From: Planctomycetota bacterium
GTDB lineage: Bacteria > Planctomycetota > Phycisphaerae > SM23-33
DNA: 34,870 nt
Assembly (NCBI GenBank): GCA_026693065.1
Contig: JAPLNA010000012.1
Location: 2,324-37,193, forward strand
Direction of reading: 5' to 3'
Shown: positions 23,536-31,800 of the stretch, one piece after another
Position numbering within the stretch: position 1 is the first letter of the stretch
Layout: each line of letters starts with the position of its first letter
Program-made: the position numbers and the translations under genes
The notes under the pieces: model-generated
Told to the model about the DNA's origin: nothing
Database searches by the model: none
The model's input: only the letters and a program-made list of their open reading frames with translations

Positions 23536-24527
23536 ATTTATTGACCAGAAGACCTTTTAAGTACTGCACTTAGCGGCGGGCAGACCTTGGTAGGAAATGA
23601 GTTGTCTTGCACGCCGGTTTCCTGCCAGACTTTGTAGGTCCGGCAGGGACATTCCGCAGAGGCAAAGCCCTATCCGGCCCACCTGCGAGCCTACCTTGCA
23701 GGATACCAAAGGTAGTTGCGGAATCACGCCGCTGGGATAGCCCTCGCAGCCTTATTCCACCCTCCTTTGTCAGTCCCCACACACCCCGTTTATTCCTACC
23801 TCTCCCCAACGCCCTTCTCCTTGCCCGTTAACGACTTCCGCCATTCCGGCAGCAATCCAGAATCACACGACAATGCCCCTGTTTATTCCCCCGTCCATAT
23901 CCGTCCCCATTCTCCAGTCCGGTCCAGCACAAACCGTGTTGCATTTCCCAAAACCCAAAGACTCTTCCCAATAAAGTTGGACGAAAGGGTGGTCAAAGGG
24001 CAGGACCGGGAGGTTTGTGCCCCTTGTCTTTATCCCACATGGGGTTACGAGCATTCTGGGCGAAGACGGTGCTGGAGTGCCTTTCCAGAGCCAAAAAACC
24101 GCAAAACGGTAGTCCTGCGGGGGTAAACGGTTAGAGGATTCAGAGCTAAAGTCAGCATAGGGGCGTATGGACACCATCGAGAAGTCGAAACGGCGAGTTC
24201 AAACCAACGAGGCATCGCAGACGGTCACCCCCCGCCAGCCTGAGCATCGGGGGGAGGGCAACGAAGGAGTCCTGATGATGAAGCGAATGGGCTTGGGCCT
24301 GCGAGCAGCGGAACGGTGTGCCGGGCGTGCAGCAGATGATGGTGACACCGTGCTGGGCAATCTTTGTAATCGGCAAAGTATGTTTTAATTAAAATCAGCA
24401 ATAGGATAGTGATGGAACAGCACAAAGGACAGTGGGAACGGCTGAGATAGGGGCAGACATTCAAGATCATGGCCCGACAGGCGGAAGTGTTCCGCCCCGG
24501 TTGGCCAATACCTGAAAGGAGCCAGAA
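23536..24527 (+). ncRNA. Long region with no convincing gene: candidate structured RNA and/or origin
   Basis: About 1 kb lacks a convincing gene. At 23589-23760 there are several compatible or alternative stems: CCTGCC-A-GAC / GTC-C-GGCAGG (23621-23647), CTACCTT / AAGGTAG (23691-23715), a long-range GGTAGG / CCTACC pair (23589-23594, 23690-23695), and ATTCCGC / GCGGAAT. Around 23750-23910 the top strand is strongly C/T-rich, with two copies of a CCCxGTTTATTCC motif. A 12-bp perfect palindrome TTTTAATTAAAA lies at 24383-24394 and a GGCGGAA-GTG-TTCCGCC hairpin at 24480-24496. A 73-codon frame at 24167-24388 is possible but has no good ribosome site. The position beside the helicase favours an origin or a regulatory RNA. 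Confidence 0.4.
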
Positions 24528-25289
24528 ATGGCAACGAAGAGCACTGTTATCGATTTGGTCGCAGAGATGTCGAAGCCGGAATACCTCCACCCCGAACTCA
24601 GAGAGTTCGTCGAAAGGGTGCCATTCGGTCCCAAGGGGACGTTCTGGCTTCAGCACCCCCTCTGTGTCGGACCGTTGGCCAACGGCCTCGGGCATTGTGC
24701 CGCCCTGAACCGCATGTATGAGGAAAGGAAAATGGCTTTGGCGGAGGCCCGGAGTGAGAGGGACTGGCTTTCCTTCGTCTCCCTCCACGAAGGGCCTTAC
24801 CGGCTCAACGCATTCGCCGCAGTTGCCGCCGAACTCAGCGACACAGAATACTGGCAACTCCTCGGCGGAGTCATCGACGATGCGGAAGTTCTCTATCGGG
24901 GCAGGGACGTTCTGGCCCATCTTCTTCGGGCGAACCGGCCCCAGCGGCAGGCCATGATGGATGAAGCCAGCCAGAAGGAGTTTGCCGCCCTCCCCGACGA
25001 ACTCATCATCTACAGGGGCTACGACGACCAAGCAGGTGCCGAAGGCTGGGCATGGACCCTTTCGCTGGAAAAGGCCCAATGGTTTGCAAAGCGATGGCGG
25101 TTTCTTCCGGGCCGGGGCGAGCCGATGGTCGTCAGCGGGGTCGTCATGAAGTCGGATGTCATCGCCTACCTGAACGGCAGGCAGGAGAAGACCATCATCG
25201 TCAACCCGGTGGTGGTGAAGGTTGAGGCGAAGACGGCGGTGGGCGGCAATGGAGTCCAAGGCGTGGCAGCGAAAGGAGGTGTCAAATGA
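24528..25289 (+). CDS. ADP-ribosyltransferase-like protein (putative)
   Basis: The product is 253 aa, with start at ATG 24528 after AAAGGAG. The C-terminal half has the spacing of the R-S-E class of ADP-ribosyltransferases: LIIYRGYDD with Arg163, WAWTLSLEKAQWFAKRW with Ser179 in the STS position, then VVMKSDVIAYLNGRQEKTII with Glu220 before the last strand. Proteins of this plan are common in phages and islands, where they modify host proteins or act as toxins. Here the STS is replaced by TLS and the canonical ExE is incomplete (QEK), so activity is uncertain. The N-terminal 150 residues are helical and unrecognised. The stop overlaps the next start as ATGA, and a GGAGGTG site for that gene lies inside this gene's end. 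Confidence 0.45.
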   Translation: MATKSTVIDLVAEMSKPEYLHPELREFVERVPFGPKGTFWLQHPLCVGPLANGLGHCAALNRMYEERKMALAEARSERDWLSFVSLHEGPYRLNAFAAVAAELSDTEYWQLLGGVIDDAEVLYRGRDVLAHLLRANRPQRQAMMDEASQKEFAALPDELIIYRGYDDQAGAEGWAWTLSLEKAQWFAKRWRFLPGRGEPMVVSGVVMKSDVIAYLNGRQEKTIIVNPVVVKVEAKTAVGGNGVQGVAAKGGVK

Positions 25290-26953
25290 TACGGTTCATC
25301 CCACAACAGTTTCACCTTGGTCTCAGGGCCATCGGCAAACGGACGGGCTTCACAGGCAACAGCGTATTCTCTGCTCCTCTGGCCATGCAGGCATTGGGCG
25401 ACCACTACGACGCCAAGTGGGCTACCCTTATCCACGCAGACCTTCATGGACAAATGGCGGTGGGCATATTGGCTCGGCTGATGGCCGACGGCCCCAAGCA
25501 GTTCTCAGCTTCATATTCCCAGTGTCAAGCCATGGACCCCAACGACTTGGACATCACCATCGATGAGTTTCAAATGCCGTATCCTGCGATGGTAGTTGTT
25601 CTGGATGGGCAGTATTGTAAACAGTGGCACATCCCCACCACGTTCGCCGTGGGGTATTCAAAAGAACTGCACTCTCTTGGAATGCTCAGGGGCAACATGT
25701 GGGGCGATGCGTCGGGTGTGTTTGACACGCTGCTTATGACATCGTTAGAACGCACCATCGCCGACGTGCTCAGTATAAGGTTACCGCCCTTACTCAGCCC
25801 GATAGGCAAACCAACGTTCACTGTGGCAGAGGTCCAAAGGGCACAGAGCATCGTCTTAGGCTGTATGATGGCCTTGGCATCCCAACCTGTAAGTTGTGAC
25901 AGATACGCTAACCCAAAGCGGGCGAAACGACTCAGGCGAAAGCACAGTCTGGAGATACTCTCCGAACTGCGGGTAGTGGAAAGTGTGCCAGAGGGGGAAG
26001 CCAACGTGCGTCAACAAGACAAACAGACGCCGGTTGAGATGGAACGCAGGACAGTTACGATTACAGAAGTCGTTGACGATACCTTTGGCTCTGACGATGA
26101 GTTCGGGTCCGTTACGGTGAGGCCGGTATCTGAGGTGGACCGGGAACTCCAACTCTGCATCCCAAGGTGTTCCGACGCCCCGATTGTCGCTCTTCCCGTG
26201 GAGCCAGTCGAAGAAGTCGCTGTCGAAGAACACCTGACAGGGAACGTTCGCAGCGACGGTAGGCCCGCTCAGACCATTTGGCAAATGAAGGCTGACGAAT
26301 GGATGGAAGAGTATTCCCGGCATGGGAAACGTGCCCGCCCTCCTGCGGAGAGAACGATGGAGAATGTCACGCCTGTTGTCCGGGCATTCGTTGACCGCCT
26401 TGGCAACGACCCGCTTAACGAAGCGGTACTCCAGAAGTATCGTCAGGACTTGCTCAATGAGCCTCTTGCAAATAGCACAAAGGACTCCCACCTGAACATT
26501 ACCTGCACTTTTCTTGAATGGTGCAGGGAAACTGGTTATCTGGGCAAAATGAAACCAAGGGACATTCTCAAGCCTTTTCAACAACCACCGCCGGACGTTT
26601 CGGTTTCACGGTCGCCAGTCCCGCACGGAGGGACGACACCTGTCCGTGTGAAAGGGATGGCAACGGAAAGGCGGCCCCGGAAGCCGCAGGTGACCGGGCG
26701 AAACATTGCTCACTTGCGGGGGCGAACTGGCCTCGATATACAGACGTTCGCTGAACTCTTGGGTGTAAGTGTCAATACAGTATACCACTATGAGCGTCAA
26801 GCTGTCAGGTTCCGGCCTCGGGGCAAACATCAGCCCCGAATAGATGCACTACTTCGGATGACTGACAGTGAATTGGCCAAAGAGGTCGCTGGCTTCAAGG
26901 GCAAAATGGAGAAACAAGGCCCCGACAATGCGACGGACGGGGATGCTCCGTAA
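25286..26953 (+). CDS. Fusion protein: unknown N-domain + recombinase core-binding domain + HTH
   Basis: The product is 555 aa. Residues 1-240 are an unrecognised domain with YPAMVVVLDGQY and a basic KRAKRLRRKH segment. An acidic linker covers about 240-330. Residues about 331-420 (IWQMKADEWMEEYSRHGK to NITCTFLEWCRETGYLG) match the SAM-like core-binding domain of tyrosine recombinases, but no catalytic domain with the RHRY residues follows. Residues about 470-530 form an XRE-type HTH (LRGRTGLDIQTFAELLGVSV then NTVYHYE). The protein is thus probably a DNA-binding regulator that borrows an integrase DNA-clamp domain. It has a strong GGAGG site and is coupled to the ADP-ribosyltransferase-like gene. 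A terminator hairpin follows. I know no named family with this order. Confidence 0.6.
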   Translation: MIRFIPQQFHLGLRAIGKRTGFTGNSVFSAPLAMQALGDHYDAKWATLIHADLHGQMAVGILARLMADGPKQFSASYSQCQAMDPNDLDITIDEFQMPYPAMVVVLDGQYCKQWHIPTTFAVGYSKELHSLGMLRGNMWGDASGVFDTLLMTSLERTIADVLSIRLPPLLSPIGKPTFTVAEVQRAQSIVLGCMMALASQPVSCDRYANPKRAKRLRRKHSLEILSELRVVESVPEGEANVRQQDKQTPVEMERRTVTITEVVDDTFGSDDEFGSVTVRPVSEVDRELQLCIPRCSDAPIVALPVEPVEEVAVEEHLTGNVRSDGRPAQTIWQMKADEWMEEYSRHGKRARPPAERTMENVTPVVRAFVDRLGNDPLNEAVLQKYRQDLLNEPLANSTKDSHLNITCTFLEWCRETGYLGKMKPRDILKPFQQPPPDVSVSRSPVPHGGTTPVRVKGMATERRPRKPQVTGRNIAHLRGRTGLDIQTFAELLGVSVNTVYHYERQAVRFRPRGKHQPRIDALLRMTDSELAKEVAGFKGKMEKQGPDNATDGDAP

Positions 26954-26974
26954 AATGGAAAACTGGGCTGCGAA

Positions 26975-27019
26975 GCAGGAGGGCCGGGCGGCATCCGTAT
27001 CTGTCCCCGGCCTTCCTGC
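26975..27019 (+). terminator. Terminator-like hairpin after the fusion gene
   Basis: GCAGGAGGGCCGGG (26975-26988) pairs with CCCGGCCTTCCTGC (27006-27019) over 14 positions including one G-U, around a 17-base loop. It lies 21 bases past the stop at 26953. No T-run follows. Confidence 0.5.
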
Positions 27020-27205
27020 GGTTTCTGTACGTTGGGAGTCCCTCTTTGTTGCCAGCCCATGAGATTGCCGCCCGCAGGATTCAAAAGAGTTGAGAAACGG
27101 GGCGGGGTTTGGGTCGGTTTGGGAAAGATAAATGATTGTGGGGCATTCTATGAAGCCGTAGAGGCCCCGAAAGGCCGATGGAGGCCGTGGCGGGGCGGCA
27201 GGCCA

Positions 27206-27766
27206 CTACTTGGCACGGGTGTAGTACGCCTTGCCGCCCATGAAGGTCTTTGCAAGGAACCCTCTCTGCGTCATTCTGTAGAGGTCACCGTAGAGTTGGG
27301 CAAGGTGCCGGGCGGTCGCCTTCCTATCGATGAGGCGTCTCCGTATCTCGAAATATTGTACCGGAGGCTTTCCCTTCCCCGGCAAGACGGCGAGAACATC
27401 TTCGTAGTCGGACTCGATCTCTGATCGAGTACGTGTGCCGAAGCGGTTCTCTCGGTGCTGATACGGCATCGCAGGCGTGGATTCCAAAGGCTTGCCACCG
27501 CCAGTACCTCGCTGCCGCTTGGGAAGACTAACGGTGCTACCGCCGGTCAATGCGTCCAACGCACTTCTGGCCGTCTTCCAGAGGCCAAGATCAAGGCTGG
27601 CAAGTTCATCTGCGATCTCCGTCAGCCGCCTCTTCGCTTTTGCACGTTCACGCTTCAGGCGTGCTTGTTCTCGTTCGAGGGCATCCCGGCGTTGTTTCGT
27701 CGCCGCCAAGCCAGCCGCCAGAGCCTTCTTTACCACAACCCGTGATTCGAGAACTTCTCGTTTCAT
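27206..27766 (-). CDS. Coiled-coil hypothetical protein paired with the nuclease gene
   Basis: The product is 186 aa, with ATG at 27766 and GGAG eight bases upstream. Residues about 15-60 are a strongly charged coiled coil (RDALEREQARLKRERAKAKR). A short disordered Gly/Pro segment follows (RQRGTGGGKPLES). Residues about 115-186 look like a small winged-helix-like domain (SEIESDYEDVLAVLPGKGKP and the end RMTQRGFLAKTF). It starts 15 bases after the stop of the nuclease-like gene, so the two form a minus-strand operon opposing the rest of the element. A DNA-binding partner or specificity subunit for the nuclease is a reasonable guess. No family is recognised. Confidence 0.65.
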   Translation of the reverse strand: MKREVLESRVVVKKALAAGLAATKQRRDALEREQARLKRERAKAKRRLTEIADELASLDLGLWKTARSALDALTGGSTVSLPKRQRGTGGGKPLESTPAMPYQHRENRFGTRTRSEIESDYEDVLAVLPGKGKPPVQYFEIRRRLIDRKATARHLAQLYGDLYRMTQRGFLAKTFMGGKAYYTRAK

Positions 27767-27781
27767 CTCAAGTCTCCAAAG

Positions 27782-28324
27782 TTAACGACCGGCTACTGGA
27801 AAACAGCACACCACGGCATCGCACGACTCCCCCGGCCCAAGGGAAACAGCCACCCGGCAGCAGTGGCCATCCGGGGAGACGTTGATGCCGGTCTCCTTGG
27901 AAATCCGTTGGAGATACTCGTGCCAGCGGCTATCGCCGGTCGGTATCGGAAAAAGCACGAAGGCCATCAGGCCGTCGCCGCTGCCGGTCCGCAACTTCTC
28001 GGCGTCAGCCGTGATCGAAGCAAGGTTCTTCGTCAGCGGACGGCCCTTGACCTCAACGCCGGGAGTCCGAAAGTTCGTATTCGGCGTCTTCAGTTCCAGA
28101 AGGTAAGGACGCTTCTGAAATGCAAAGCAGATGTCTGCCCGAGACAAGCTGCCGTCGTACCCGGATTCGACGGCCACATCGTTCACCCCGGATGTCCCCA
28201 TACGAGCAGCCAATTCGAACTTCAGCCAACCCTCGAACTTTGCACGCTGCCGCATCGCCACGGCCATGACGGCAGGATGTGCCTTCAAGACCTCGGCTAT
28301 CCATGTTCTGACTTGTTCGTGCAT
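27782..28324 (-). CDS. PD-(D/E)XK nuclease-like protein
   Basis: The product is 180 aa. ATG at 28324 was preferred to the longer frame because AGGTGG lies six bases upstream, and because the longer version overlaps the divergent gene at 28407. The catalytic pattern of the PD-(D/E)XK superfamily is visible: FEGWLKFELAARMG with Glu37, SRADICFAF with Asp64, and PYLLELKTP with Glu77 and Lys79 (D-x12-E-x-K). The C-terminal region has a possible substrate-contact helix and ends with Cys-containing CDAVVCCFPV. It may be a restriction-like or anti-host nuclease of the element. The two methyltransferases at 17-19 kb could be its protective partners, but the distance and orientation leave this open. 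Confidence 0.65.
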   Translation of the reverse strand: MHEQVRTWIAEVLKAHPAVMAVAMRQRAKFEGWLKFELAARMGTSGVNDVAVESGYDGSLSRADICFAFQKRPYLLELKTPNTNFRTPGVEVKGRPLTKNLASITADAEKLRTGSGDGLMAFVLFPIPTGDSRWHEYLQRISKETGINVSPDGHCCRVAVSLGPGESCDAVVCCFPVAGR

Positions 28325-28371
28325 GTGGTCCACCTGACCCGTGAAGATTCTACCGCATCGGGACCAGCAGT

Positions 28372-28379
28372 GGTACAAT
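28372..28379 (+). promoter_or_regulatory. Extended -10 promoter between divergent genes
   Basis: GGTACAAT, preceded by T at 28371, gives TGG-TACAAT, an extended -10 box lying 28 bases upstream of the ATG at 28407. There is no good -35 box. On the opposite strand TAGAAT (28352-28347) could serve the nuclease gene, so the two promoters overlap in an 82-base divergent gap. Confidence 0.4.
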
Positions 28380-28406
28380 CTCCCCGTCCGACCACGGAGC
28401 AATTCA

Positions 28407-28655
28407 ATGGCTTGGGGCTTCAGAAAACCGTCGCTGAAGAAACGCATCGCCGCCCGGACTTCGATCAAGCGGTACGTCCGACACTCCCTCGGGCTGAAGG
28501 CACCCAGAGGCATGGGCTGGATCACGAACCCAAGGAAGGCGGCGTATAACCGGATTTACAACCGGACGACCTTCGGGCTGGGACGGGGGTGCTTGGTGAT
28601 GGTGTTGCTGGTGGCGGTGATCGTGGTGGCGGCGGTGAAGGCGATTGGTGGATAA
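28407..28655 (+). CDS. DUF4236-like small membrane-anchored protein
   Basis: The product is 82 aa. ATG 28407 has GGAG eight bases upstream. The upstream in-frame ATG at 28341 is rejected, since it overlaps the promoter. The N-terminus MAWGFRKPSLKKRIAARTSI and the segment ITNPRKAAYNRIYNRTTFG follow the layout of DUF4236-type small proteins found in bacteria and phages. A single C-terminal membrane helix follows (CLVMVLLVAVIVVAAVKAIG). The function of the family is unknown. It is divergent from the nuclease gene. Confidence 0.65.
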   Translation: MAWGFRKPSLKKRIAARTSIKRYVRHSLGLKAPRGMGWITNPRKAAYNRIYNRTTFGLGRGCLVMVLLVAVIVVAAVKAIGG

Positions 28656-28683
28656 CGAAAGGGTAGTTGCACGAGGAATGTTC

Positions 28684-28712
28684 TTGTCCTGGTGGACGCC
28701 CAGAGGTATCAT
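28684..28712 (+). promoter_or_regulatory. Probable promoter of the Sel1 operon
   Basis: TTGTCC (28684-28689), exactly 17 bases, TATCAT (28707-28712): four and five matches to the consensus boxes. It lies in the gap after the DUF4236-like gene and before the coupled Sel1 genes. Confidence 0.5.
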
Positions 28713-28751
28713 GCCCCTTGACTAACAGTGGACCAGACGAAAGGAAATGGG

Positions 28752-29048
28752 ATGCTTTCTCGGGTGGTCACCTACGTGTCCGTTGTCGGTGGATCGATTC
28801 GGTTTGCTGGACGGAGCGGAAAGAACCGTCAGTTCAGAGCATTGGATGCCTCCTTCCGTTGCCTATGGGATAGACTTCCGTCGTACCGAAGAACAGTCAC
28901 TCTCAGAACACCGCAATGTCTCGGCTGTCAGGCGGATCGGAGACTCAATCCACTTCGGCCTACCTCCAAGTCAGCCCCCACTGGCATGCCCCGAACCATT
29001 ACAAAAGGAGAACCGCAGTGGATATCGCAACCCTCGTGGGATATTTAG
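28752..29048 (+). CDS. Possible small basic protein upstream of the Sel1 gene (98 aa)
   Basis: ATG 28752 has AAAGGA about eight bases upstream and opens a 98-aa frame rich in Arg (SGKNRQFRALDASFRCLWDR). It overlaps the start of the Sel1 gene by 31 bases in another frame. No family or domain is recognisable and the composition is not convincing, so this may instead be the untranslated leader of the Sel1 operon. Other frames in this stretch look no better. Confidence 0.25.
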   Translation: MLSRVVTYVSVVGGSIRFAGRSGKNRQFRALDASFRCLWDRLPSYRRTVTLRTPQCLGCQADRRLNPLRPTSKSAPTGMPRTITKGEPQWISQPSWDI

Positions 29049-30055
29049 CAGGCCCAGTATTCATTGTAGTGGCTGTTATTGCCTACCGACGAGAGAGGGC
29101 GAAGCGTACTGCCACAGGGCAGCCTCCTAAACGGCTTGCGTGTACCTGGATGGGACTAGTATGCGGAGGTGGCTCTCTTGTGATTGTCTGTTATGGTGTC
29201 CCTCTTATCGCCATGCTATTCGGATGGGACAAAGAAGGCGTAGTCAGGTTCTGCGAAGGACTCAACGCCCAGCACGAGCGTCGGCTAAAGAGGCCAGCGA
29301 TGTACCCCAATAAGTTCCAGAGGTCTGGCAGGCCAGTTGGTCAGGATACTCGTGCGACACAGGACAAGACAACCACTGCTGGTGTCATGGTAACCCGTGG
29401 GCTTGCTTGCGCCGAAGTCAAGGACTACGTCACAGCCGCCCAATGGTTTCGCAAAGCGGCTGAGTGTGGCGATTTGTATGGCATGAGCAATCTCGGTGCC
29501 TGCTATACTATGGGGTGGGGTGTGTCCCAAGACTACGCCGAAGGGTTGAAGTGGATTCGCAAGGCAAGTGACGGTGGCAACGAATTGGGCATGTTCAATC
29601 TCGGCGAGTGTTACAGGCTAGGGCAGGGCGTTCCGCAAGATGATGCCGAAGCCAGGAGGTGGTATCACAAGGCGGCGGAGGCAGGCAACCTTCAGTCAAT
29701 GGCCATTCTCGGTGCCACTTATGCCTGTGGGTTGGGGGTGACGGAGGACTGGGCGGAAGGAGTGAAGTGGCTTCGCAAAGCGGCAGAAGGCGGCCATCCA
29801 GCGGGCATGGCCATGCTCGGCGAGCAGTATTGGCTCGGTCAGGGTGTACCGCAGGACTACACCGAAGCTGTGAAGTGGCATCGCAAGGCAGCTGAGGCTG
29901 GTAGTCCATCTGGCATGTACGGGTTGGGTAACTGTTACGCCTATGGTCATGGTGTATCGAAGGACGGTGCAGAAGCCCTGAAGTGGTATCGCAAAGCGGC
30001 GGACGCCGGGCACGAGGATGCACAACAAGTGATGAAAGCACTGGAGGGGCAATAA
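29018..30055 (+). CDS. Membrane-anchored Sel1-repeat protein (6 repeats)
   Basis: The product is 345 aa. GTG at 29018 was chosen because AAAGGAG lies seven bases upstream. The longer frame from 28916 has no signal. Two N-terminal membrane segments (LVGYLAGPVFIVVAVIAY, about 5-25, and VCGGGSLVIVCYGVPLIAML, about 45-65) precede a linker. Six Sel1-like TPR-type repeats then cover about 130-343, each with the AxxWxRKAAExG pattern (QWFRKAAECG, KWIRKASDGG, RWYHKAAEAG and so on). Sel1 repeats bind protein partners. The repeat array probably faces the cytoplasm. It is the first of a three-gene coupled set with a second Sel1 protein. Confidence 0.85.
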   Translation: MDIATLVGYLAGPVFIVVAVIAYRRERAKRTATGQPPKRLACTWMGLVCGGGSLVIVCYGVPLIAMLFGWDKEGVVRFCEGLNAQHERRLKRPAMYPNKFQRSGRPVGQDTRATQDKTTTAGVMVTRGLACAEVKDYVTAAQWFRKAAECGDLYGMSNLGACYTMGWGVSQDYAEGLKWIRKASDGGNELGMFNLGECYRLGQGVPQDDAEARRWYHKAAEAGNLQSMAILGATYACGLGVTEDWAEGVKWLRKAAEGGHPAGMAMLGEQYWLGQGVPQDYTEAVKWHRKAAEAGSPSGMYGLGNCYAYGHGVSKDGAEALKWYRKAADAGHEDAQQVMKALEGQ

Positions 30056-30270
30056 TGCAGCCTCAAACGTGGAGAATAAGTATGGCTGGCATCGTCTACC
30101 TTCTCTTGATGGCATCGGTTGGAACCCTCCTCTTTCCCTGTATAACGATAGGTGAAGGACTGAAGCAGTGGCTACAAGCCCGCAATGTGGGAATAGGAAA
30201 GGGGGAAAACACGAGACGTGGCAGCCAATGGCATGCGATCGGGGTTCCCTGCGCCGAGGATACGTTATGA
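30055..30270 (+). CDS. Small membrane protein between two Sel1 genes (71 aa)
   Basis: ATG 30055 overlaps the previous stop as TAATG, and the stop at 30268-30270 overlaps the next ATG as ATGA. The frame is therefore held at both ends by translational coupling. One hydrophobic segment (MAGIVYLLLMASVGTLLFPC, about 10-29) is followed by a basic, hydrophilic tail. The position suggests a partner of the two Sel1 proteins. No family is recognised. Confidence 0.6.
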   Translation: MQPQTWRISMAGIVYLLLMASVGTLLFPCITIGEGLKQWLQARNVGIGKGENTRRGSQWHAIGVPCAEDTL

Positions 30271-31592
30271 AACGAACAGCCAGTTCCAATAATGTCGTGG
30301 CGATCACTGTTGCAGCGATGTGTGCGTTTCTTCTTTCCGGCCCTGCTCTTGGTGAGGATTCGAAAGTCGATGGGGCTGCGTCCATGTACGATCGGGGGGT
30401 CACTTGCGAGCAAACTGACGCTTACGCTGAAGCCGTGAAGTGGTATCGCATGGCCGCCGACGGAGGGGTACCAGAGGCCATGTATGCTTTGGCTCGCTGT
30501 TACGTTGACGGCATGGGTATGACTAAGGACTACAGCGAAGCTGTGAATTGGGGGCGTAAGGCTGCCGAAGGAGGTAGTCTTGACGGAATGTGCATTCTTG
30601 GAACTCTATACGCCAAAGGGCTGGGCGTACCTCAGGACTACACCGAGGCCATCAAGTGGTACCGCAAAGCTGCCCTGGCAGGGCTCCCCAAGGCCATGCA
30701 CAATATTGGGATCAGCTATGAAACGGGACACGGAGCAACGCCTAGCAACGCAGAGGCCTTGAAGTGGTATCGTAGGGCTGCACAGGCTGGCTATGCAAAC
30801 GCCATGTCCAGTATCGGCAATTGCTATACTACCGGCCTGGGTGTACCAATCGACCACAGCGAAGCTTTGAAGTGGTATCGGAAGGCAGCTGTGGCTGGCA
30901 GCCCTCTGGGTATGTGTCGCTTGGGCCTCTGCTATGCCAAAGGACAAGGCGTGCCGGAAGATCAAGAACAAGCGGCGCAGTGGTTTCGGAGGGCAGCTGA
31001 GGCGGGTGAACCAGTCGCAATGTACAATCTCGGTATCCGCTATACTAGCGGTCAGGGTGTGCAACAAAGCGACTCCGAGGCATTCAAGTGGTTCCATGGG
31101 TCAGCGTGCGAAGGTACCGTGGTTGCTATGTGGAATGTTGCACAGCTGTATAGGGCTGGCAGGGGTGTGCCGCAAAACGATGCAGAAGCGTTTAGGTGGT
31201 TCAACAAAGCAGCCGAATCCGGCATGGTAGAGGCGATGAACACTGTTGGTGTGTGCTATGTTGATGGGCAAGGAGTACGCAAGGATCAAGCAGAGGGCAT
31301 GAAATGGTTGTGCAAGGCAAGTAATGCGGGTAATCGGGAGGCCATGGTAAATCTCGCCGGGCTGTATGCCGATGGGGTTGACGGGCCGAAGAATGATGCC
31401 GAAAGCGTAAAGTGGCTTCTGAAGGCATCTGAAGCTGGCAGTCCAGAAGGTATGCTACGCCTTAGTGGATGCTATGCCAATGGCCGTGGTGTAACTCAAG
31501 ATATGAAGGAAGCCGTAAAATGGATTCGGAAGGCTGCTGAAACTGGAAACGCTGAAGCAAAGGCTCTCTTGAAGGGGCTTGAGGAGAAATGA
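30267..31592 (+). CDS. Secreted Sel1-repeat protein (11 repeats)
   Basis: The product is 441 aa. ATG 30267 overlaps the previous stop and starts a clear signal peptide (VVAITVAAMCAFLLSGPALG, cleavage likely after ALG near residue 31). Eleven Sel1-like repeats of about 36 residues fill the rest, each with a KWYRKAAxxG-type helix (positions such as EAVKWYRMAADGG, EALKWYRRAAQAG, QAAQWFRRAAEAG). Unlike its upstream relative it is exported, so the operon pairs a membrane-anchored and a secreted repeat protein. Repeats within one protein are similar enough to suggest recent expansion. Function on the surface or in the periplasm is unknown. Sel1 proteins often mediate protein-protein contacts in signalling or host interaction. 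Confidence 0.87.
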   Translation: MKRTASSNNVVAITVAAMCAFLLSGPALGEDSKVDGAASMYDRGVTCEQTDAYAEAVKWYRMAADGGVPEAMYALARCYVDGMGMTKDYSEAVNWGRKAAEGGSLDGMCILGTLYAKGLGVPQDYTEAIKWYRKAALAGLPKAMHNIGISYETGHGATPSNAEALKWYRRAAQAGYANAMSSIGNCYTTGLGVPIDHSEALKWYRKAAVAGSPLGMCRLGLCYAKGQGVPEDQEQAAQWFRRAAEAGEPVAMYNLGIRYTSGQGVQQSDSEAFKWFHGSACEGTVVAMWNVAQLYRAGRGVPQNDAEAFRWFNKAAESGMVEAMNTVGVCYVDGQGVRKDQAEGMKWLCKASNAGNREAMVNLAGLYADGVDGPKNDAESVKWLLKASEAGSPEGMLRLSGCYANGRGVTQDMKEAVKWIRKAAETGNAEAKALLKGLEEK

Positions 31593-31800
31593 GTGATCGG
31601 ACAGCGCCCTGCTTTCGGCGTCCCCCGCCTAAGGCACAGCTGGACAAGGGCAGGACTTATTCCGTGTATCGTCCTGCATGTACAAATGGCCAACACACGG
31701 TTAGCAGTCTGATATGGCTGTGGCTAGGAAGCCGAATGTGAGGAAGGCCATGGCGGCAGAGGTGTACACAACATAGTGCATAGCGATATGGAGAACACGT

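Noticed and set aside
23863-24177. 104-codon minus-strand frame in the gene-poor 1-kb region
   Set aside because: It has no ribosome site, no recognisable domain, and spans the pyrimidine-rich repeats.
24167-24388. 73-codon plus-strand frame in the same region
   Set aside because: The composition is possible, but there is no clear ribosome site or domain. It is mentioned in the region entry only.
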